Made by a program: the position numbers and the translations under genes
Origin: Leguminivora glycinivorella
Taxonomy: Eukaryota > Arthropoda > Insecta > Lepidoptera > Tortricidae
Reading direction: 5' to 3'
Length of the DNA stretch: 64,000 nucleotides
Assembly: GCF_023078275.1 (NCBI RefSeq)
Contig: NC_062975.1
Span: forward strand, 8,593,141 to 8,657,140
The notes under the pieces: model-generated
What the model was told of the DNA's origin: nothing
Databases searched by the model: none
What the model saw: the letters and a program-made list of their open reading frames with translations, nothing else
Shown here: one piece after another, positions 1 to 14,100 of the stretch
How positions within the stretch are numbered: position 1 is the stretch's first letter
How the letters are laid out: every line of letters begins with the position of its first letter

Positions 1-869
1 AATATTCCGCGAGTGGCCGCGCTATAAATCGCGTAGAGTGATGGTTGCTTTTTGTTGTGGGACATTTTTTCCCGCGCTAGCACCGCATATATCACGGCGG
101 CGAGGTGACTTATGCGCCTCTGTCTCAACTCGCTTGCTTAAAAATACCCCACTATTTTTGCAAACGCTTATCTTTTTTGGCCGCTCGTCTCCTTCGACCT
201 TTATTCCTACGCCATTGTACGGTCACTTATAAAACGGAAGTTCGTTATAACTATTTTTAGTTTGGTAAGCGATGAGAATTCGTTCAATCGACGCTTAAGC
301 CAGTGATCTCGACGCTCTGAAGCGTGATCGCTTACAAAGTTACCAAAATCTCCGACTTAAAAAGATCAATTGCAAACATTAATTGTGTCACACAATAGGG
401 CACCCTTGGGATCCTGCCTGAATTAAACCGCAAATAAACCGAGTCTGCGAGTACTATCGCAGCGGAGCGGGGAGCGTTTTACTTTTATCCGATGGCCATT
501 CTTCTGAAATGCGATTAAAATTGAATAGGTCCATATGTCGCAAGCAGGGTTGCGTCACAATCACACGGCCGGCTGCATTTTCAATTTGCCGCGAGATAAA
601 CGCGAGTTTTGGACGACTTTTTCTGCGGAATAGCGGAATTGATCCGGCGACTTACGGCCGTCGAAGAGGACGCTAAATTGGATGGTCAATTGATTTGCTT
701 TCTGATTTAAGACTATTGATGCGAGTCCAGTGTGAAGACCGGGGGGACATCGACACCGATTCATTGCGATCCTACATTTTATGGTTAACATTAACAACAC
801 AATAATTTATCTTTAGTCATGGTAGGTAAGTGTAGATGAAAATGTAATGAAACGTTTTGATAATATCAA
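1..869. other. 3' flank of srp, no gene seen
   Basis: No coding sequence, RNA gene or known repeat could be supported. A small inverted repeat (GTAAGCGAT at about 266-274 with ATCGCTTAC at about 327-335) encloses two similar CGACGCT-type segments. ORFs here (64-79 residues) have no family features. Confidence 0.4.
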
Positions 870-2155
870 TATTGATAATTTATTCACAATTTTATTTAAA
901 ATACACAACGTCACAATGTCCTGTTTTAAAAACTAAAAACTTTAGGTACTGGATATCGTTACGGGCTGTTGCAGTGACCACTAATTTACAATGTTATTTT
1001 CATAGTCTTATAATGATTCCATTATTTCTTTCTACATGTTCATTTACATTCATATTATTTACATATTTTGGGGGTATCAGAACAAGTTTGTACATGAAGC
1101 GCAAGTTTTTATCTGAATTACTTTAATACCAAGGGTATTCGTTAATTTTAATCGGTATTAAACTTGACGATTCATTCACAAAATTGTTCAAGATCTATAT
1201 GGCCACTCAATACCTTAATTTACCAAGGGTACGTATGTAATATAAAATTTAATTTTAGTACTTTTGTGACATATACAATATTTTAATTTATAAATACCAA
1301 TGAGCTATTAAATCCAGTGGCCATCTCCGGTCGCAACAACTGAAACAAATGTACTGATATCCACAAAATCAGTTCTGAATTACGTCACTAATTAAAACGG
1401 CTATTATTTACAAATTGCATGATTTAAATCTATTACATAAATTACTATTGCATTTCATTCAATATCAACTATACTAATAGAATGTACAAAAGAAATCTCT
1501 GGAATAACTCTCTGAACACATCACAATTCCTTAGCCAACCGAGCCGTCCAAATTAAATATAAGAAAAACAATTTATACAGGAACGAAATATAACTTAATA
1601 TGAAAGATATGTACAAATACACATGTCGCTTCTCGAACAATACTTAGTTATATATAAATCATCTAAGCCGACTTCGTACCGACCTTACCTATATTATAAT
1701 ACTGTACAATTTCGCTAGTTACTTCATCATTGTAAAACACCTTACTTAATACTCGTAGGAAACTGATCACGGAATATCAAAGTCTTTTGGGCTCCGGCAT
1801 CGAGTCTGCAGCCGACTGTCGGCTGCCGGTATTCGTAACCAAATATTAACAAGATATTTTGGTATACAAGGACGTGTAGCAGACTAGCCCTTCACTGGGA
1901 TATTTCCTTTTCAGACATCTTCAATTCAAACTGCAGAACGTTTGTATAATCTTACAAACATCAATTCTGTATACAGTCTTATAAATTATGTGATGTGCTG
2001 AAGTGTCTATGGGGTAAAACTACGTAAACGGGTAGACCGTGGTGTGATCACAGCATGTTTTGTGTTTGCTCGCGCAGGCGCAGTCCGCGGCCGTGGGGAC
2101 GGCGTTCTTAGACAATATTCTCATAAATTAGCAGGCTCTTGGTTTGGTTGACTTA
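870..2155 (-). other. srp: putative srp 3' UTR
   Basis: AT-rich, stop-dense sequence directly after the tandem stop codons of the last coding exon, running to two AATAAA hexamers on the minus strand at 896-891 and 884-879. No recognisable coding sequence or repeat is seen in it. It contains three TGTANATA (Pumilio-type) octamers on the sense (minus) strand at 1608-1615, 1405-1412 and 1056-1063. The 3' boundary is inferred from the hexamers only; ATTAAA variants near 1146 and 1282 could give shorter forms. Confidence 0.45.
879..896 (-). terminator. polyadenylation signals, two AATAAA hexamers
   Basis: On the minus strand AATAAA occurs at 896-891 and again at 884-879, in the expected position to end the srp transcript. 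Cleavage would be expected some 10-30 nt further along the minus strand, near 850-870. Confidence 0.4.
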
Positions 2156-2182
2156 TCACGTGTACTCACTCCTCCAACCGGT
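2156..2182 (-). CDS. srp: srp last coding exon (C-terminal eight residues and stop)
   Basis: After a strong acceptor (TTTTCTTTCCTTTGCAG, AG at 2184-2183), the phase-0 frame reads TGWRSEYT then TGA (2158-2156), with a second in-frame stop TAA directly after. This fits the phase-0 donor at 2902 and gives a 720-nt intron. The evidence is splice-site quality and phase; the eight residues are too few to judge homology. The alternative is read-through of the penultimate exon to its own stop. Confidence 0.6.
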   Translation of the reverse strand, partial: TGWRSEYT

Positions 2183-5100
2183 CTGCAAAGGAAAGAAAAC
2201 AAATTCGTTAGACGTCATAATCAATATAGGCAATCTAGGATTTACATAGTTAAATACGAGTAGAATCCGTACCGGCGGCGTTCGGGGACACTACTCGTAC
2301 ATGTTTGGAAAAATAAACGCCCCACACTGGCATTACAGATAACCTAACCACAAAATTAAAATATTGAAAAAACCCCGACACAGTGGACCGATTTTCATAA
2401 AACATGGGTAAGAACTCCGACTAACTCAGCTTTCAAACAAAAAAAAACTAAATCTAAATCGGTTCATCCGTTCGGAGCTACGATGCCACAGACATACACA
2501 CACACAGACAGACAGACAAAGAGACAGACAGACACGTCAAACTTATAACACCCCGTCGCTTTTGCGTCGGGGGTTAAAAATCAAGTACCTAAATAAAAAA
2601 AAGCTTCAGACTCATTTGAAATGTTTACAGTCTTGAGTCAGTGGGAAGTTTCTCTGTTTCGAAACTTCTCTGTAAAGTTGGTAATTAATAATTTGTTTTT
2701 ATACTATAAATGGACCACAGACTACCAGAGGCGAAGACGTAGATGGATGTAGCTCGCTCTGGTTATATGAGCTGGGAAATATGGGCAAGATCAGAAGCCG
2801 GCAAAGAATTCCGTACCTTGGCGGTTACGCATAAGAAAAGAAGAAACAAAGCGCTTCGTGCCAATTGGTGGAATATCTATGATTTTTGTGATGATAGCTT
2901 ACCATAGAGTTGAGTTGCGCGAGGTGGTGATGGTGGTAGGGGTTGTGCGAGGTGGGGGGCGGCGCGAAGCCCTGGTGCGGCGCGCCGTACCAGTGCGACA
3001 TGTGAGCCGCCGCCGGGTGCACCAGACCCACTTGGTGCTGACCTGCAGACAAATTACAATTAATAAATAATATGTTACTAATTACGACTTTGACGGGAGT
3101 CAATAATGTACACAAGAAATAGTACATTGTGCAACAGGGGGGAGTTGAATATTGTTAACGAGAGCAAGTTAAATCGCGACGGCTTGCCAGAGCGATTTAA
3201 AGTCTCGAATTAACAATATTCTTACAAAGTAAAGAAAATTGTTCATTGTTGCCGAGGTTACCTTAGAGTATTTTATTAGCTAAGCTTTTTATTTTACTAT
3301 TATCTGGATATTATATTATGAAAGTGTCTGCAGAAAGACAAAAAAATTAGTTGCTTGAAGTTTGAGTAAATGTTGGTAAACTGGCTTCTGGCCCTTATGA
3401 AAATAAATTATGTTTTTCGGAAATCTTCGCTTCTTCATAGTATGCAGAGTGGCGTTAAACAGTCCGCCACTTCTGACTGGTACGACTTCGTCTTATTCCG
3501 TTAATCTTAATTTCCACTTATGGTTCGCCTTATCTTTTGCAGAAACCAGTCTTGCCACTCACCGAAATCCATAGCAGACGGGAAGGCGGACCCACCAAAG
3601 CCCTTGGTGGCATCCCCGAGCGGTTTGATCATGTCTCCCATGACGCCGCCGAGCGCCAGTGCGCATGCGCCGCCACCGCCCATTCCCATACCGCCCTTCT
3701 TCTTCTTGCTCTTGCTGCTCAACTTGCGGTTCCGCGTCTGGATGCCCTCCTTCTTCATCGTTAGGGGCCGGTTTACCTGCAACAATGGAAACTCGAAATT
3801 AGTATGGTTCGCATTCGCAGACAAATTACTGGGGTGAGAGCTTTCCAGAAGAGCCTTAGAATTTTAGAGCGTGTCAGACTACAACAAAATCTGTAAATCT
3901 ATAATTTGAGCCAAAAACCGAAGACCCTTTTAAAATCTCACATGCTGTACTATTATTTCCGACACAAATGATAAATGTTAACAAAATAGAAAAGTTACAA
4001 GCATAGGTCATTTAACTTTATGATTCACTTAGTGGACATTTGCTTTTTTACGACTAACCGTCAACGTAAACTTTCTGCAAGCGCTTATTAAAATGACAAA
4101 GACGCCGTTGCTTTTACATCCAGAGTATAATTCTGTATTTTAATAAGAGCGTACCGTGAATACCAACGCGGGTTTCCTCAATGAAGTAAAACATCAGCAA
4201 CATGACTATAAATCGCAAATGGGTCCCGAGTCATGCGCGCAGGCAGGACTTTATCGTTGACATTTAGCGGTATGAAAAAACGTCAGCGGCACCATGTTAG
4301 AATGCTAACTACAAGTATAAAGGCTCGCCGAGACCATAAAACGCTATCACAATAGTGCTGCGAATATTTAGCTGTTGGCCTGCGACGCGCCGACCGCCGA
4401 CGCATCCCAATTACTGCACATGCAGTTGCTGGGAATTGACGGTAACCTTGTACCTCTTTGTTTGAGGTTGTAGTCCTCTTCTATTGTAGAGGTCATGGTT
4501 TTAGAACGCGTCATGGAATTATATGTCGTACGAGACTAGGTAGTACATTCTGATTGATATTTGAAGCCTACTTTTTAGTACACTGCATGAAAATCTTGTT
4601 TATTTGTTATTGAATGCTAAGCAAACCAAAGTTGAACAACCTCGGCACAGGATCAATGTTTGTCAAATGCATTAATTACGTAACTCGGGAATTTCTTCAG
4701 TTGCACCGCCAAATTCGCGGGTCAAGTGTCCCGGTCAGTCCGCACGGTTCGGCGAAGCATGCGTCACGCCGGACGGACAATGAGTTATTCATCGGCTTCA
4801 AGGAAGGCGGCATGCGCCCAAACGCACGATTTGATCGCTCCGCCAGCCCATACGCATGACCTGACCCTGTAGCCAAGAGTATTATCGTTGACGCTCTGTA
4901 ACCTATCGTACTTTTCTCTCGAACGCTCTTCCGTATTGGTGCGACAGAGCCAGTTGCGTATCGTTCGCGAACGATTGTACTTTTTGCTACAGACCTTGAT
5001 GCTGTTTGTTTTCTTTTTGGACATGTGCAATGACTGTTACGCTAATGCAGTTTGATATGCTCACGAGAGCGGTATATGATGAAATTATTAAATGCTAATG

Positions 5101-8100
5101 AGACCCTTAGTGACCATGTTTATACGTGAGGTTAGAACGTTGTGGCGCAACGACTGTATTGAGTTGTGAATTGCCGGCTTAATTGGAGCTGCTACTAGAA
5201 TTTATAGGAAACTCGTTTCTAATAACACAGATGTATAAGTAGTCTACTAAAATACCTATTTACCTGCCGCCTAAGAAAATAAGTAGGTAACAAAATTTTA
5301 TGAGCATATATTTAGTTCTCTATTTGTGTTCTCTAATTTTGATCAGGTTTTCGTAGTTGCACTACAGTTTCAAAAGAGAAGGTCTTAAATGATTGTCAAT
5401 GAACTAAGCTGCATGGAATGGAAGCAGCTCCATCAGTCCTGATGAATCGTCTTCAAAGAAGTGAAAAATGTAATCATCATCGTCTGAGGTATTACAGCCG
5501 CGGGTGGGCCTTAGCCTGGTCAAGCAGAACTCCAGTCCGATCTATTGGTGGCCTTCCTTCTACAACACTCCTAGGTAACCTAGGTCACCTATGCTGTCCT
5601 GGTATACGCCGTCTTAAAAAAAATGCAATAAACAGTACTAATTATCCACCAAAACGACTCCTTTATCCCTCAGAAGTGCATCCTACCAATGTACCAATTC
5701 CCGTAATGTGTTCCCGCGAATCGCCCACACAGGCCGCGCATACCGCGCCGTCGACGCTTCCAATTGAACCAATATAAAATGCATTAATACAAGGCACTCT
5801 GTCCACTGACTAATGAGGAACAGTTGTGAAACTGAAAAGTTATGAGAAATTTCGTTTTGTTCTTATTTAAGCGCGTGGTGGGCAGATAGTCAAGACTCAG
5901 ATTACCTATTTAATCCGACCCTGATGTGAGTGCAAAGATTAGGTAGTTACATGGAAATTCTGCACTTTCACAGCAAGAAGGTACTGTAAGTACTTACTTG
6001 TTATTGCTTCTTTTTAACCGCCGCCTCAAATCTCTCAAAAGAAGGTGGTTCTCTATTCGTCTGTATTTTTTATTTTTATTTATGAAGATATATAACAAAA
6101 CGGAATAAATTAAAAGTCAGAAAAAAAATGCTTTTGTGTGAAATTTCAACTCACGGCCCTTGAATCTTCTTTCCTTTTTTTCACTGTTAGATTGACTCTA
6201 AGGCTAAGTAGGTACCGTACGCAGACGTTTCTGTTTCTTAAAAACTTTGAAAAGTAACTATTTACTGAACTACACTGTCTACATTCATAGACAAACATAC
6301 AAAATATCAAGATATTATATCTTAGCTACGCCTATCTACTGGTAAAACTACTTTAGCAAGCTAGTGCCGGCAGATTTAGCCAGAGCAAATTAGGTCGAGA
6401 TACTTGTATGAAGTTTTTCGCGATTGCAGAGGCGGAGAGCTGCATTAATGGAGACTTTGATGTTCGGGCTAAGAATAGACGAGATAGGGTCAGAAGATGT
6501 CTGCTGTCTTGATAACTGCGAATAAACGTCTATACGACGAGTTATTGGCGACTCAATTCTACACGTCTTGTTGAATGTACCTACTAGTCTATGTACTTAA
6601 AACAAACGGTTAATTTATTCATGTTTAAATGTCCATATAATATACGTTCGGATGCTTTACTTGACACTCCAGCTTGTTTTTTTTAAATAATTCGTCGGTG
6701 GCCAACAAGCATACGGTCCGCCTGATGGAAAGCGGTCACCGTCACCTATGGACGCCTGCAACTCAAGGAGTGTCACGTGGCGTTGTTAGAGAAGATATGG
6801 CTCGCTTTTCTAAGTTTCAAATCTAAATCTTGTTCAAGAACGAGGACTTTTCAATTTCCTTATTTTAAAGGTTCGTACATCTTACACACTTGCTAGACTA
6901 TGAGGGAATTATCTTCCTTGTTTCTTTCTGCCTAAATACGAAGTGACCAAAAACTACTTATGGTGTCAGCCTGAACTGTAGCAATCGCCTTCCCATTCGC
7001 TGCAGACGCATCTGCTTGATATGAAATATTCAAGTAACTCTTTATTAAAGAGAATAGAATGTAACATAATTGTGATAGAACATAGGCTGTAGTTCCATGT
7101 ACTCACAGTACATGGAACTCTGTAACTGTACGCCATAGCCAACACACGGAAGCCAGTATATAGTGCATGTTACATGACATAAGCCATCCGCCATGTTAGA
7201 GAAATTGCTTAATAACTGGCCATTATGTCAGGTTAATTACGTCGCTGTTCCCATTCTGTATACGAGTATGTACCTAGGCACTCGGTTATACAGTTTACGT
7301 ACTGAAAGAGTTGGGTAATACGAAGTGCATTAAAAATGATAGGTCTAATTTTAACGCTTTCAGGTTTCAGAGTTATGCAAGGAAATATACTCTGTCGAAC
7401 AAGTTTGTCAGTAAATAAGAACAAAGAAAACTATAGGTATCCTTTTCTCTAGCACCCTAAAGAAAAGGATGCATATAGTTTTTTTTGTTCTTATTTACTG
7501 ACAGACTTGTTTGACAGAGTATAGTAAACACTTTTATTTTACAATTATTTTTGAAATATTATCATACTTACACGTTTTTTAATGTTGTGTATCTTAGAAA
7601 ACGGAACAAGATATTCGTATACTACACTATCAACATGTCACACTTATTTACTTACTAGCTTTTGCCCGCGGCTTCGCTCGCGTTAGAAAGAGACAAAAAG
7701 TAGCCTATGTCACTCTCGATCCCTTCAACTATCTCCACCTAAAAAATCACGTCGATTCGTCGCTCCATTTTGCGGTGAAAGAGGGACAAACAAACAGACA
7801 CACACACTTTCCCATTTATAATATTAGTTTGGATTGCTCAAAAGCCTCGCGCATTTAGTCTTTAGATTCTATATATCAACAATCAAATTTAATAATATTT
7901 TCTGTTGAGGAATACCAACTAAGAAATTTAGTCGTTCAAAACATGCAACAGTAACATGTAGAGAAATGAACAAACACAAATTCGCAAGCTTAAAACTGAA
8001 AGCCATTAAAGCTAAGGGCCACATAGGAACATCAAGAATCATAATTGCGGCAGAAATACGGGGGTCATACGGCGCAGTTCGCGCTGGTGAACCAAACACG

Positions 8101-11100
8101 CACTTTGCATGCTACATTCCGCCCCCGTGTAGTACGTGACGGCTGCACGTGAGGGGACACAGTGATGGCGGGAGCGGGAGCGTGAGCGGGCGCTGAAGCG
8201 GTGATAGGAGGATCATAGGAGCGGTGGCGAACGTAACACGCGCTTTGTATGCAACATTCCGCCCTTGTGTAGTAACAGTATGTGAGGCGAGAGACGCTGA
8301 CAACGGGACCGAGAGCGTAAGCGGTGACACGGGGGTCAGGTCCTACGGGCGCGTCAAACAAAACACGCGCTTTGCATGGAAAATTTCGCCCCATATGACG
8401 CGCGACGCACGTGACGGCGAAAAGACAGTGATAGCAGGAAGGGAGGTACATATAAGTTAATTTGATTTTAATGACACTAGTGCACACTGCGCACTCTGGC
8501 TGGCAGTACCTATGAAAATGGCATTATTGTTAAATTTACATGAACAAGGGGCAATAACTTTCAGTCTCATGCTTGTCACAACCCGCTATCGCGCCCGCTC
8601 CGCCTCCCGCTACCGCCTGCTCCCCGCCGCGCCCGCCGCGAAGCGACGACATAAAGCAGCGCCATTGGCCAGGCCTGTAAAAGCCGTAAGTTCGCGGAGA
8701 TATGTGCTGCTTTAAACCGGGACTAATAAAACACGTCACCGTTCCGGTTTTTAAGCTGAAATTTCTACTGAAATTCATGTCGCTACATAGTTGCTGAATT
8801 GCGCAGATATTTCATTCTTGCCGTGCCGGTTTAAAATTCAGTGTACATAATACATAACTAACATCACCCCCAACCTTCCTTGAAAACAATTTCAATGTTC
8901 AATTTGTAAGACAAAGTGTTTAGCATTTTTTTTTCTTTGGATAATTTATTGTTGACTTGACAATTCAATGATGATATTTATTATAAAATGTTTGGTTACT
9001 AGTGTCTTTTTAGAACCATGTCGTACAGAAAGAGATTCAACACCGTGATTCAACTTTATACCTATATAAATATAAGATCAATATACTAAAACACTACCAA
9101 AGAAGGAATGCTACCCGACAAAGTATACAATAAAATCCACGTCATTCACGACTTCATATCGATGAAAACATGAAACCACATAGTTACACCCATGAACTAA
9201 ACGTTAATTGATTCAGGAAAACCCCGTGCGCCGCCAGGTGGCGTGCTCGGCGCACATTCGCCCTGTACGAACGTTCACAAATCTGAGAGATATTTACAAG
9301 CTTATGTTTGGATTGTGACCTGAATTGTGTGCATGCTAGCGCTTATGACAATGAGTTTTTCAGTTTTTTTTTATTCAACTAAGTACTACTACTACTATAA
9401 AGTTTAGTAAAAGATTTTTTTTGTACATAAATGTGCTTTACTCCTTCAGACAAAGTCGTACAAAAGGTACTAATACCGTACCTAGTAGGCACATACTAAA
9501 ATATCGATCCTTTAGTTTTAGATAAGTATATGAACTACAAACAAACACATTTTGCATCATTTGACATACTTACCTACGTAATTGTGTTTAATTAACTTAA
9601 CAAGACTTTACAAACTCTGCATGCCATATAAAATAATGAATTGTACAACCACCAATTATAAGCATTATACGAACAGCCCTGGGAAATGCAAACAATACTT
9701 TCATAAAATATGAAACAACGTTTTCTATAAGAGCTAACTCGAAACAAAACTAGCGGTAGATGGTCAGATACGCACCGCGAAGCAGTCAACACGTAGACTA
9801 CGCACTTGTGAAATCTAGTCGTAAAAACTTATGCGAATGTCTGTGCTAGCACGAAGGCTTCTCCTAGCATACATGTAGGTATGCGAACGTGAGAGCCACT
9901 CAATAGAAACGGAACGAATGCGTTCCAAAATTAAAGTTTCGCGATGCACTTTATTGTGCGTGCGAATAATTGCGTTACATTTCTAGATGCGGTATCGGGG
10001 ACGAAGTTATTACACTATCAGAGCCATCTGCCGAGCGCACATAAAACCGCTCAAATGGGAAAATAACAGGCTCACTCCACAATTCCATGGAAAATACTAC
10101 TCACGGTACCATTTTCCGAGCTAGAAAGCCTAGTTTAATTAAAGGGAGGCAGTTGCAACCTTTTATTGCGCTATAAAAATGCATTCTTAACAATGACTTG
10201 TAAATCATTTCGCTTGTTATGTGCCTATTTAATATTATGCTTCATATATTTTCCAATACACCGTCTGCTCCAGATAAACATCGGATGGGTTAGACATAGA
10301 CAGCCAGTTTAAGTAGACAATGAACCATATAAATTAACAATCAATTATCGAGAAAAAAGCGTGCACATCTATTACGGCACAAAAACGCCATCAATTGCTC
10401 TATTGAAACTGATCGGCGCATTTACGGTGTGAATTCGTTTTTTCCCGTAGACAATAATCATATTGTCATAATTCGCGCAAATGAAGAGTTATTACTCTCT
10501 ACGGGGTGTCACAGGAATTATCGATAGCACTTTACCGACAGCTTTCAAGTTTGTATTTGAAACCTGACGTAGAAAATAAACACAAATAAGTTACTTCATA
10601 GTGTCATAAATACAGTAATGTACCTATAGGTATCTTAATTATTAAAGAATGCGTTGCATGCATTGTTGAGGTAAAAAGGTGTAAAATGAGTTGACCCAAT
10701 AACTGGTATAATGCGGTCACGTGATGATAATGAGCGGAGTCTCGTGTCACTTCCAACTATTAGCTATCGGTTACAGCTGGCAGTGGCAGATGAGTTAAGG
10801 CGACAGTCTAATAATCTATTTAACGATTAATTTACTATCATATATCTATTTCTGACATGCTTAGCATACTTGAACTAACTCGGAGTGTGAATACTTAAGG
10901 GATAATATTTATTATATTTTACTGATGTACCTATACTTTTGCATTTACTCATTTTGTTTACTAACTTTTTTACAACATATATCATTTGCCCCCATTTACC
11001 ACACTTATGCTAATTACTAATTACTTGTAAATTCAAAAGTTATTTTACATAATTACCAGTAGCAAACCAATATAAAACTCTCATAAACCTGTACGCTCGT

Positions 11101-14100
11101 ACGTTCCGCAAACAATCGACCACCTAACCATAAATATCGTATTGTTACGCGATAATACTCCAATTTATCTGGTAATGAGTTTTGTCAACTTAATTAACGA
11201 AAGCAATTAGTAATTGTCTCACAGTTACTTAGAGCTTACTTAATTATTCCCTGGCATTGTTTATAATGTCTATTTTCATTTTGTTCGCGACACCTTAAGC
11301 GTTGCGTGCGTTAGCTTTACTTCTTTTTTCCGCTACAGCACGTTTTATATTTGAGCTCATTATAAGCGGAGAGTTTCTAGACTTGGCTCTGATTTTTTCC
11401 AGTCTCTGCGCGTGTGAATGGTGCGAGGCGCTTGACACTGACAGCTGAAAATGGAAGTCTACAATTAGATATTTAAATTAGGTGGCTACGAGTTGATTGG
11501 ACATTCCAACATAGCAGAACAATAAATTCCATTTTTACCTGCGTAAATAAAGAAATTGTCCTTTTCGACTATTTATTTTTTCCGGAAAGATTTCCATCTA
11601 GTCCACAGATGTCATATATACCATAGATCAAGCAAACGTATCTACTTAGCGTGTCAAATGAACTCAGTGAAATCCACTGAGTTGTCCGTCTTTACTCGCA
11701 GCTTGCAGCTTTCGGGCGTCAATTTTTGTAAGTTGAAGTCAACCAAAACATAAAAAATGCCTCGTTACGTGATATTCAATTGCAACAACACAAAAATTAT
11801 GAACAATCTAGAGCCTGAGACATATTTGAAATTACATGCAAGAATCAACTTCAGTACAAAATTTGACACGCTCGGCCCCTATACAAATATATGAATTTGT
11901 TTCTTCTATCTAAATTAAGTTCTGTGATCTAGTCCCATGATAAACAAAATTTATAAACAATAACTATTTACACACGTGAAAAGTGTATTCAGTAAGCTTA
12001 CAAATTTAAATATTTGAGAAACTAAAGTATTTTCTTTAACAATAAGATACTAGTCAAATCTCGTATCATTTCTTTCATATTATAAATTGTATTGTTTCAA
12101 GTTATAAATTGTAGTCCAACTAGGTAAATGTACCTATATTTAAATGAAGCAGCATATGGATTGACACTAAGCATCTTTACGATAGCAGCTAACCCACCAA
12201 TACAGTTTTAAACGAAATTACCAAACGAAGCAAAATAAGCAATTAAGCCGTATGTTTCGGACGGGGTAGATGTGGCGTGGCGCGGCGCGGGCGCAATCGG
12301 CCGGCGCGGCCACACGCACGAAAAACGCAACCATCGAACACATCTCTAACATCGCCTGTATCACAAGTTAACAGAGTCTTCTACTGGCAACTCACAAACC
12401 GTCTTATTTGGTAAGAACCCTTAAGCAAACATAGCCTAAATTACAAGATGATACAGTCCACTTCTGGAAACTCAGTCTTCGTTAGTACTAATCCTTGAGA
12501 CATCTTACTGCGTTTTGTGTTAAGAGTAATACAAGGAACTAACCGATCTGTCGCTCTCTTTTCGAAATTAATTACGCTTGATTCATGGAAATGTAAACGG
12601 GGCATGAAGTTGGGAAGCCCGATTTCATAGTGTCAAATATGTGATTCTTGTACCTACTGTTAGGGATGTACTAAATTCAATTTACAAGAATAAAAAAAGA
12701 TATATCATATCGTTATCACACGCAACCTTATATCACACTTTGAAAACAGTTTGCTATTTTAGCAAGCACTTAGGTATTATTATGGATAAATATCGAGAAC
12801 TCGAAAAAAAAACGGTAATCACGGTCTATTTTCCGGTCAATATATTTAAGTTTAGTGTAAACACGTGTTTCTGAAGACGTTAAAAAAGTGTTCTACGCCT
12901 ACGGTCTACTGAAAACCACCCAACTATCACTAGAAAGGGTTCGAACCCGCGGTACAGAATTAGTAAAGAATCCTATCGTTGACGGGTGTAATGACAAAAA
13001 ATGATTTAAGGAAATTAGTTCCACGCAGTTAGCACGCGTTCAAATCGAGCGTTTGTGGCGCCGGCCTTTTTTTAAACAGAATATTGACAAATTGGGCTAT
13101 TTTTAAAGCCTTATATGTAATACCTATATATAGTCGGAAAATAAAATGTTCATTAATTATTCTTGGACTTTTTATAGTTCACATTTGGGTACACTTTTCT
13201 CTCATAGATTTTTCTACATTGAACAGTTTTGGGTAGTAATCGTTTAAATAATTATGTACCTAAATTGATTGTATTTGCGTTTAGGACAGAACCAATAATA
13301 GTTATTTGTTATACAAGGGGGCAAAGTTGTATTTTAACGCCGAGTGTGGAATTGAAAAACGAGCAAGTGAAAGGATTCTATAGTTGAACCACGAGCGAAG
13401 CGAGTGGTTCTAGAATAGAATCCTGAACTTGCGAGTTTTTTAACACACGAGAAGTAAAATACATTTGCACCCGAGTGTAACACAAAACTTTTCCCCTCAC
13501 TATAGCGAGGAAACTAGAACGCAAAAAATGCGTTTATCACTGCTTTCAGTAGTTCCACAGGTGGTAAATCATCTTTATTACTAGATTCACCTACTTTTAT
13601 CAATTTTAAAGCAGTTAATTTGACTTTATTCAAGGTCAAATTACTTTACCCACTAGTGGATAAAATGCGTTTTTACCCGCTGGTATTAAAGGACAAAACA
13701 CGTGTTTCCGAGCTAGTGAGGGGAAAAACAAATTACGACACCGCTAACTTCCGTATGTTATTCCCGAAGGCCGTCAGACCCAAAAATATATTTTTGTAAT
13801 TAAGGATGTGCCCGAAGTTGTCGATAAACTGCGGTTTTGATGTGTGAGCTGATTAAAATAAATACTCGGCGGCGCGGACAGCTGCTCCCGGGGTAATTGA
13901 AATGACGATTTATACACGCGCCGAATATCGACATCGCTCATTTATAGTGAAGTGCGCCGTTATTATTAAGAAATGAGTTTTTTTTTAATCCACACTAATA
14001 TTTTAAATGGGAAAGTGTGTGTGTCTGTTCTGTTCTGTTTGTTTTCCGTCTTTCGCGGCTAAACGGAGGGACGAATTGACGTGAATCTTTATGTGATAGT

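Noticed and set aside
3520..3837. 105-residue plus-strand ORF opposite the basic-tail exon
   Set aside because: Antisense shadow of the Gly/Lys-rich srp exon.
5418..5777. 119-residue plus-strand ORF
   Set aside because: No recognisable motif; its middle (about 5480-5600) looks like a dispersed repeat and the composition is not protein-like.
7655..7838. Possible conserved regulatory element because the sequence recurs in the window
   Set aside because: Recurrence in both orientations and the ATTAGT-type end fit a well-known dispersed repeat family instead.
8065..8487. 140-residue minus-strand ORF and overlapping smaller ORFs
   Set aside because: Falls entirely in the GC-rich degenerate tandem array, which keeps several frames open on both strands.
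12930..12960. GGTTCGAACCCGCGG motif resembling a tRNA T-arm
   Set aside because: No A box or stems were found around it; too short to call even a SINE remnant.
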